A stretch of DNA of 12,052 bases from contig CAZSGN010000074.1 of the NCBI GenBank assembly GCA_964606415.1, positions 1 through 12,052 on the forward strand, in the 5' to 3' direction. Below the pieces are notes generated by a model that made no database searches, was not told where the DNA came from, and saw only the letters and a list, made by a program, of their open reading frames with translations. Position numbers and translations under genes: made by a program. This DNA comes from CAZSGN01 sp964606415. Lineage in GTDB: Bacteria; Bacteroidota; Bacteroidia; Bacteroidales; JBBRXJ01. Positions 6,891-12,052 of the stretch are shown one piece after another (positions within the stretch are counted from its first letter, which is position 1; every line of letters starts with the position of its first letter).

Positions 6891-8181
6891 TTATTGATCT
6901 GTCTTCACATTAAACTCTTTCGCATACACCAACGAATCATTTTTATCATACAACTGAAAATAATCTATCTCGCCATTACCGCTTATAAATTGGTGTATTG
7001 TAAATAAATAATCACCCCAGCTACTGTTGCACTCTTTATTGATGATTAATTGGTTGTCCCGGTATACTTTCACCTTATTAGGATTTTTAATAATCATCAC
7101 ATCTACCCATTCGGGGCTGTTGTACGAAAATAGCTCAGGGTATTGAATGACGGGGTAATAATAGCTATTGGTATCAATAAATACATATAACCCTTTTAGG
7201 CAGGACTTATGTCCCAAAGGAAATGACAGAAACCCTTTTTTCCCGGTAATCGAAAAATGAGACTTCAGGCAAGCATCATACCCATCTATGGGGACATAGC
7301 GATACCGTGTTTTTAATTTGAAATGATCCAATGGAAAAGCATGGTAAAAACCCGAAATATATTTCACATCTTTAAATCCCTCAAGTCTCACGTCTCCCAT
7401 AAATTTTTTTTTCGGAAGGGTAAGGGTAGAGTCATTTAGTAGTTGGTTTTCTTTATAAAACCAGGTTGACTTATTATTAAAACGCACTTCCGCTGTCCAC
7501 TTATCATGTACGGTATAAAATCTGATCGTTTTTAGTTTTATATCCTTTTGCCATAAGGATAAATCTTTAATGCCAATTTCACGAAAAAAGAAATAAAGAA
7601 CCGTATCTTTATTGTCTAAATAAAAATCATGAGGAATTCGTTCGGGATGTGTGATCCGGAAGTTATCGCCTTTAAGATTCCTGATGTCAACCTTTAGTTT
7701 AAAGGAATGGGGTGCAATGCCGAAAGTGTCAGCTATCTCGAAGATAAATTTTTTGCCTATATTACGTTTTGCCGGGTTGTAAAAAAAAATCTATGGAAAA
7801 ATAACTCCCAATAAGTAAAACGAGGGCAATAATAAAATAAGAGAGAATAGAGAATCTTTTCTTTTTACTTTTTTTTGATTTATTTTTATTAATGGGTATA
7901 GTGGATTCTTTTTTTTGCTGATAATCATACCAGCTTTTATATCCCAGGTAGATGCAAATAGCATCTAAAGAGCTGTGACGTGGGGTGCTATCACTGGCGA
8001 TTTTTCCATATAATCTTTTTAGTGTGCTTATACTGATCGAAATGCCTGATTTTTTGTGTATAAAATTCGAAAGATTTTGATAATCATGATGCGTCCATGT
8101 CACCCTGTCTCCATTGTGATACTTGAATTCCAGTTCGTCTTTAAGTAGTTCTATAATATATTGCTCTTTATTCATGAACAT
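6891..8181 (-). CDS. Membrane-tethered HTH regulator/sensor, frameshifted at a 9-base homopolymer
   Basis: Two frames join into one protein of about 429 residues. The first (8181-7762) begins MFMNKEQYIIELLKDELEF and holds a helix-turn-helix-like region (about residues 25-90: HHDYQNLSNFIHKKSG, SISTLKRLYGKI, LDAICIYLGYKSWYDYQ). This sequence type is common in Bacteroidota regulators. A Lys-rich stretch follows (about 97-108), then one membrane helix (about 109-133), so the HTH should be cytoplasmic. In a run of nine As at 7782-7790 (Ts in the gene) the frame shifts. Dropping one base gives IDFFYNPAKRNIGKKF and continues in the second frame to the stop at 6891. That part, about 295 residues outside the membrane, is beta-rich and ends in a segment that may be a LamG/concanavalin-like jelly roll (KVKVYRDNQLII ... 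GEIDYFQLYD). It probably senses an extracytoplasmic signal and controls the divergent sugar genes. The target and ligand are inferred only. Confidence 0.75.
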
Positions 8182-8484
8182 GTTGATTTATTAGCAGGAT
8201 TAAATTTATATAAAAATATGAATATATGAGAAATTGTTTCATTTTTTTGTTTTTAAACAAAATTATTGTATCGTTCCATTCTTCTTTTTCTGATCTTATT
8301 TTTTTTCAAACTGATCTTGTTTTAATTAAGGCTTATTGCAAAGTACTGGTTGTTAAAATCATAGAGAGTGTTAGCGCGTGTATTGTATATAGGAGTGAGC
8401 ATATATAGTGTTGTTTTTTTTTTTAAATTACAGTATATTTGTTTCAAAGTTTTTAGATTTTTTAATAATAAAGAATACATAGTT
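8182..8484. promoter_or_regulatory. Divergent intergenic regulatory region
   Basis: 303 bp of very AT-rich DNA separate the leftward regulator gene from the sulfatase operon. It holds the promoter at 8411-8441 and a possible -7 box for the regulator on the minus strand (TAATTTTG, 8265-8258, about 77 nt before its ATG, no clear -33). The plus-strand ORF of 60 codons at 8226-8408 is Phe/Ile-rich and shows no family features. An operator for the regulator would be expected here, but I see no convincing palindrome. Confidence 0.5.
8411..8441 (+). promoter_or_regulatory. Bacteroidota promoter for the sulfatase operon
   Basis: TTG at 8411-8413 and TATATTTG at 8434-8441, separated by 20 nt (mostly a T-run), fit the -33/-7 promoter of Bacteroidota (TTTG and TAnnTTTG). 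Transcription would start near 8447-8450, leaving a leader of about 35 nt before the ATG at 8485. Confidence 0.65.
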
Positions 8485-9849
8485 ATGAAGAATTATTACG
8501 CATATCTTTCCGTTGTTCCTTTTGTGCTTTTATCTTGTCAGGATTCAAAAGAGAAAAAAGAAACCAAGAAAATAGCCCCCAATATCATTTATATTATGGT
8601 TGATGATATGGGCTATGGCGATTTAGGCTGTTATGGACAGCAAGTTATTAAAACTCCCAACATAGATAAGATGGCACAAGAAGGGATGCGTTTTACGGAA
8701 TGTTATTCCGGATCGCCGGTAAGTGCCCCTGCACGGAGTGCCTTAATGACAGGGCAACATACCGGGCACACCACGTTAAGAGGGAATAAAGCGCAAATAC
8801 CTACTCCTTATGCCAATCCGAAAAGAGTTCCGTTGAATGAAAGTGATACTACCCTTGCTGAAATATTGAAAGGTAAAGATTACGTAACCGGAATGTTTGG
8901 CAAATGGGGCTTGGGCGAGAATCAAACTCCGGGTGAACCCAATAATCAGGGGTTTGATGAGTGGTTTGGATTTTTAAATCAAAAACGGGCACACTGGCAT
9001 TTTCCGGAATATTTATGGGATAACCAGGATACATTTTGTTTAAAAGGTAATGAAAGGTGTTGTAAGGGGAAAACCACCACTTTTGAACATGACCTTTTAA
9101 CCCAAAGAGCTTTAAACTTTATTGACAAGAATAAAGACACCAGTTTTTTTCTGTATGTTCCTTATACATTGCCACATGGTGGTTTTATTATTCCGGAAGA
9201 AGAATACGCTCAATTTGATGACAAAGACTGGAGTGACCAGCAGAAAGTTTATGCCGGGATGATTGAAAGAATTGATAAAGATATGGGCTTGTTGTTTGAT
9301 GCATTAAAAGAATATGGGATTGATTCCAATACCTTGGTCTTTTTTTGTTCAGACAATGGTGCTGCCAATAGATATGAAGGGCTATTTAATAGTAGTGGAG
9401 CTTTGAAAGGTAGAAAGAGAGATATGTATGAGGGTGGGATTAGGGTCCCGATGATTGTCCGAATGCCCGGTTTAGTTCCCGCTGGCGAGGTGAGTGATCA
9501 TCCTTGGTATTTTCCTGATGTTATGCCTACTTTGGCCGAGATAACAGGAGCATCACTGCCAGACAATATTGATGGAATTAGTATAGCGCCATTATTAAAA
9601 GGCGAAAATTTGCCATCAGGTAATCGTTTTATGTACTGGGAGTTTCATGAGGGACAATTTGCACAGGCTGCAAGATGGAAAAACTGGAAGGCGGTAAGAT
9701 ATGAAATGAGTGATACCCTGGAGTTATATAATTTATCAAAAGATCTTGCTGAAGATAATAACATTGCAAAAGATCATCCTGAGATTACAAAAAAAATGAT
9801 TGAATATCTGAATACAGAAAGAACAGAGAGTAAATATTGGAAGCCGTAA
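8485..9849 (+). CDS. Lipoprotein S-type sulfatase (sulfatase family S1)
   Basis: Hydrolyses sulfate esters, here most likely on sulfated polysaccharide fragments at the cell envelope. The 454-residue protein starts at ATG 8485, which gives a lipoprotein signal (VVPFVLLSC, lipid Cys18); the longer frame from 8368 would run through the promoter. The core is a type I sulfatase. Metal ligands are D40-D41 in VDDMGYGD and D290-N291 in CSDNGA. The modification motif is S80-A-P-A-R84 followed by SALMTG, and K140 lies in GKWGLG, with H231 and K308 as further active-site candidates. The formylglycine precursor is Ser80, not Cys, so maturation needs an anaerobic radical-SAM maturase (anSME), which is not in this window. 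GKWGLG replaces the frequent GKWHLG, a change seen in some sulfatase subfamilies. It is followed after 57 nt by the GH28-like gene on the same strand, so both are probably one operon. The exact substrate is unknown. Confidence 0.93.
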   Translation: MKNYYAYLSVVPFVLLSCQDSKEKKETKKIAPNIIYIMVDDMGYGDLGCYGQQVIKTPNIDKMAQEGMRFTECYSGSPVSAPARSALMTGQHTGHTTLRGNKAQIPTPYANPKRVPLNESDTTLAEILKGKDYVTGMFGKWGLGENQTPGEPNNQGFDEWFGFLNQKRAHWHFPEYLWDNQDTFCLKGNERCCKGKTTTFEHDLLTQRALNFIDKNKDTSFFLYVPYTLPHGGFIIPEEEYAQFDDKDWSDQQKVYAGMIERIDKDMGLLFDALKEYGIDSNTLVFFCSDNGAANRYEGLFNSSGALKGRKRDMYEGGIRVPMIVRMPGLVPAGEVSDHPWYFPDVMPTLAEITGASLPDNIDGISIAPLLKGENLPSGNRFMYWEFHEGQFAQAARWKNWKAVRYEMSDTLELYNLSKDLAEDNNIAKDHPEITKKMIEYLNTERTESKYWKP

Positions 9850-9906
9850 TCAGGGATGTGTGGTTGAAAATCTTTAATATTTCATTATAATACATAATAA
9901 TAAACA

Positions 9907-11395
9907 ATGACAGGATTTGTATTAATTACAGTTATTTGGTTTTGTGTGACGGATGTTTTTTCAACAACGTACAATGTGAAAGATTTTGGTGCAAAACCGG
10001 ATACTGCATTTGATAGCCAGAAAGCTTTTCAGGATGCTATAGATAAAGCTAATGAAAACGGAGGAGGAACTGTTGTTGTTCCTGCCGGAAATTATCTGAT
10101 CAGTGGGATAGAGATAAAAAGCAATATTCATTTTATTGTTGAAGGAGGGGCTACTGTTTTTGGTAGTAAAGATATGATGTCATACCCATCTCATAAGAGT
10201 TTTGATCAACATGGAAATGATATTACACGAAGATACCTGGTTTCTTTGCATGAAGCAGAAAATGTAATTATTTCAGGAAAAGGAGGGATTGATGGACAGG
10301 GTCTTTTTTACTGGGACAATAATCCAACGTTGCCACACTGGATCAGAGCGAAAAAAGAAAGGCCAAATGCTTTGCTTGAGGTGGCTGACTGTAAGAATAT
10401 TAAAATCCGGGATATTACACTTATAAACAAATTCTCCGAATTGGACTTGTCATGTTTTGCATTCAGAAGATATTGTGATTGACGGGATAAAGATTAAGAA
10501 CAGTCTCTTTGCTCCCAATGCAGACGGTATAGATATTACAGGATCCCGTTTCGTGCGCGTTTCGAACTGTGATATTACTACCTGTGATGATGCGATTGTG
10601 CTCAAAACATGGATGCATGGAAAATCCTGTGAAGATATTGTGGTTACCAATTGTACACTGGAAACGCTCTGTGCGGCATTGAAGCTTGGAACGGAGTCCT
10701 ATGCTGATTTTAGGCGTATTGCTTTTAGTAACTGTGCTGTGAGGGCTGCGTCAAGATTATTTGCAATCTATATACGGGACGGTGCCACGGCAGAAGATGT
10801 CATAGTATCAAATATTGTTGGAACAACCAAAGCGCCACTGGTCTTAAACAGGCCTATTCAGTTGATGGTTACCAAACGCAACAAAAATTCTTCTCTTGGA
10901 GTAATTAAAAATGTTTTTGTTGATAATATGATTTGTAAAACGGATGGACGTTTGTTAATGACAGCTGATGAGGGTGGTACAATTGAGAATGTGAGGCTCG
11001 AGAATCTCCATCTGGAGTATCCTTTTATTGAAGATCCCGAGCCTGTTGGACAAGTAATAAAAAGTCAGCAATTTCCTCAGCAACACCCGGAAATGATCAA
11101 GGCAAGAGGCGCCATTGTTGCAAAAAATATGAAAGTTATAAGAATTAATAATTTAACCATTGCATGGCCGGGAGAGAATGTCCCGGAAGATTGGCAAATT
11201 CCTGTCAGAATAATCAATGGAGACTTTGACCTGAATTTTAAACATGACTATAGCAAAGCAAAACAAGCAGAATTTTCTGTTATTGTAGGAGAAAAGTTAA
11301 CAGGTGGTTATATCGATTTAAGCCAGGTAAAAGCATCTGATGAAAAAACTGATTTGATAAAGTTAATGGATAGTAATATTGAAATAATAAAATAA
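9907..11395 (+). CDS. GH28-like glycoside hydrolase, split by a one-base insertion
   Basis: A polygalacturonase-family beta-helix protein that would cut uronic-acid-containing chains. The ATG at 9907 is the first after an in-frame TAA and gives a hydrophobic export signal (MTGFVLITVIWFCVTDVFS). YNVKDFGAKPD and GGGTVVVPAGNYLISGIEIK are typical GH28 entry motifs. At 10429-10431 (AAA) the frame breaks. Removing one A restores ITLINNSPNWTCHVLHSEDI, the expected NSPxW motif, and reading runs to the stop at 11395, giving 495 residues. Catalytic acids are present: N204-A-D206-G-I-D209 and C-D227-D228. The third family motif (GHG) reads CAAL (255-258) with Ala256 where His is expected, and the fourth (RIK) reads Y288-I-R290. 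So the fold is clear but the activity may differ from classic polygalacturonase. It is co-directional with the sulfatase upstream and with the lipoprotein gene 50 nt downstream. Confidence 0.88.
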
Positions 11396-11445
11396 CCGTA
11401 AAAGTGATAAAAAGACTTAAAAATGCGTGTTTGATTTTAACTTTT

Positions 11446-12052
11446 ATGGATCAAAAAATACATAACATAAAAAACATAACTCAAATAGTAGTAGTAATAA
11501 ATTTTTTAGCAAGTTGCTCGCAAAAGGAAGAGTCACAAGAGAAATACACTTACCGCGGGTGGAATTTCCTTTCGAACAACAAAGAGCTAAACCTCGAAAA
11601 GCTCGATTCTGCTGCTGCCTGGGGTGTAAATCATATCGAACTTACGCATTACCAGCTTTGTCATGACCTGAAAGATATGAAAGATGAGAAGTGCCGCGAG
11701 GATGTTAATTATTTTACACAGGAAGCTCACAAACGGGGCATCGAAAATGTTTATGTATGGGATCATGCGTTTTACAATATGGATTATTATCCTGACAAAT
11801 TTAAAGTCAAACCTCAGGAAGAGCAAAACCTTACACATCACACAACTAAGTTTGAAGGTGGTATTCATAAGCAGCTTGACTTAGATAATCCTGAGTTTTG
11901 GCAGTGGGTGTATAACGATTATGATAGTTTATTGGCATTGGTGCCCGAAATCGATGGCGTTGTGCTGACTTTTATTGAAACAGGATCATATGTCATTTAT
12001 CAGCATTCGGAGAAGGCGCCAACACATGCCGACAAGATTGCTATGCTCGTTG
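11446..12052 (+). CDS. Lipoprotein with TIM-barrel hydrolase character, N-terminal part (runs off window)
   Basis: An open frame from ATG 11446 to the window end (202 codons, no stop) that starts with a lipoprotein signal: MDQKIHNIKN, then TQIVVVINFLASC with lipid Cys24, then a charged SQKEESQEK linker. The mature part begins YTYRGWNFLSNNKELNLEKL. It shows alternating strand/helix features of a TIM barrel: AAAWGVNHIELTHYQL, EAHKRGIENVYVWDHAFYN, LDLDNPEFWQWVYNDYD, and EIDGVVLTFIETGSY. This resembles the barrels of alpha-glucuronidase-like and related glycoside hydrolases, where an acidic residue in TFIETG could be catalytic, but I cannot name the family. It follows the GH28-like gene by 50 nt and is probably in the same operon, acting on oligosaccharides in the periplasm or on the surface. 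The assignment as a real gene is strong, the enzyme class weak. Confidence 0.75.
   Translation, partial: MDQKIHNIKNITQIVVVINFLASCSQKEESQEKYTYRGWNFLSNNKELNLEKLDSAAAWGVNHIELTHYQLCHDLKDMKDEKCREDVNYFTQEAHKRGIENVYVWDHAFYNMDYYPDKFKVKPQEEQNLTHHTTKFEGGIHKQLDLDNPEFWQWVYNDYDSLLALVPEIDGVVLTFIETGSYVIYQHSEKAPTHADKIAMLV

Noticed and set aside
8226..8408. Plus-strand ORF of 60 residues in the regulator-sulfatase gap
   Set aside because: Composition reflects T-rich DNA; it lies in the promoter region and no ribosome site or family pattern is seen.
8368..8484. Upstream start for the sulfatase
   Set aside because: It would place the promoter and leader inside the protein and bury the lipoprotein signal that begins at 8485.
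11587..11884. Two ORFs overlapping the last gene
   Set aside because: They conflict with the lipoprotein frame, which is open for 202 codons with a clear lipobox.
1..12052. CRISPR array, tRNA/rRNA genes, riboswitch or transposase
   Set aside because: No regularly spaced direct repeats, cloverleaf, rRNA-like stretch or transposase motif was seen on either strand by eye.

Overview
The window reads as a chromosomal piece of a member of the Bacteroidota, most likely a polysaccharide-degrading, facultatively or strictly anaerobic one. Four things point there: a type IX secretion (T9SS) C-terminal sorting domain at the end of a secreted enzyme and of a gene remnant, TAnnTTTG-type -7 promoter boxes, a serine-type sulfatase, and AT-rich DNA with weak or no Shine-Dalgarno sites. 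A Marinilabiliales-like lineage would fit, because chemotaxis receptors are present, but the order cannot be fixed from this sequence.

Left part (1-3.4 kb): the C-terminal half of a chemotaxis receptor ending in a CheR-binding-type pentapeptide, then a shared bidirectional terminator, then a convergent uup-type ABC-F ATPase gene. That gene is interrupted by a 10-N assembly gap exactly at its second ABC signature motif.

Middle (3.4-6.9 kb): a 739-residue secreted beta-helix protein (signal peptide, pectin-lyase-like fold, fibronectin III, T9SS sorting domain). Tail to tail with it lies a truncated remnant of a related secreted protein, keeping only part of the FnIII and the sorting domain. 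Next is about 600 bp with no convincing gene but rich in inverted repeats, including two 31-nt arms 109 nt apart.

Right part (6.9-12 kb): a carbohydrate-degradation cluster. A leftward gene, split by a one-base homopolymer frameshift, encodes a membrane-tethered helix-turn-helix protein with a large extracytoplasmic domain, probably a sensor-regulator. Divergent from it, behind a good Bacteroidota promoter, run a lipoprotein S-type sulfatase, a GH28-like polygalacturonase-family protein (split by a one-base insertion) and the start of a lipoprotein with TIM-barrel hydrolase character that leaves the window. Together with the beta-helix protein these look like enzymes for an acidic, sulfated, probably uronate-containing polysaccharide. 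SusC/SusD genes are not in the window, so its status as a full polysaccharide utilization locus is unproven.

Two reading frames are broken by single extra bases and one by Ns, while the proteins on both sides are well preserved. Sequencing or assembly error is therefore the simplest explanation for these three breaks, unlike the truncated secreted-protein remnant, which looks genuinely decayed.
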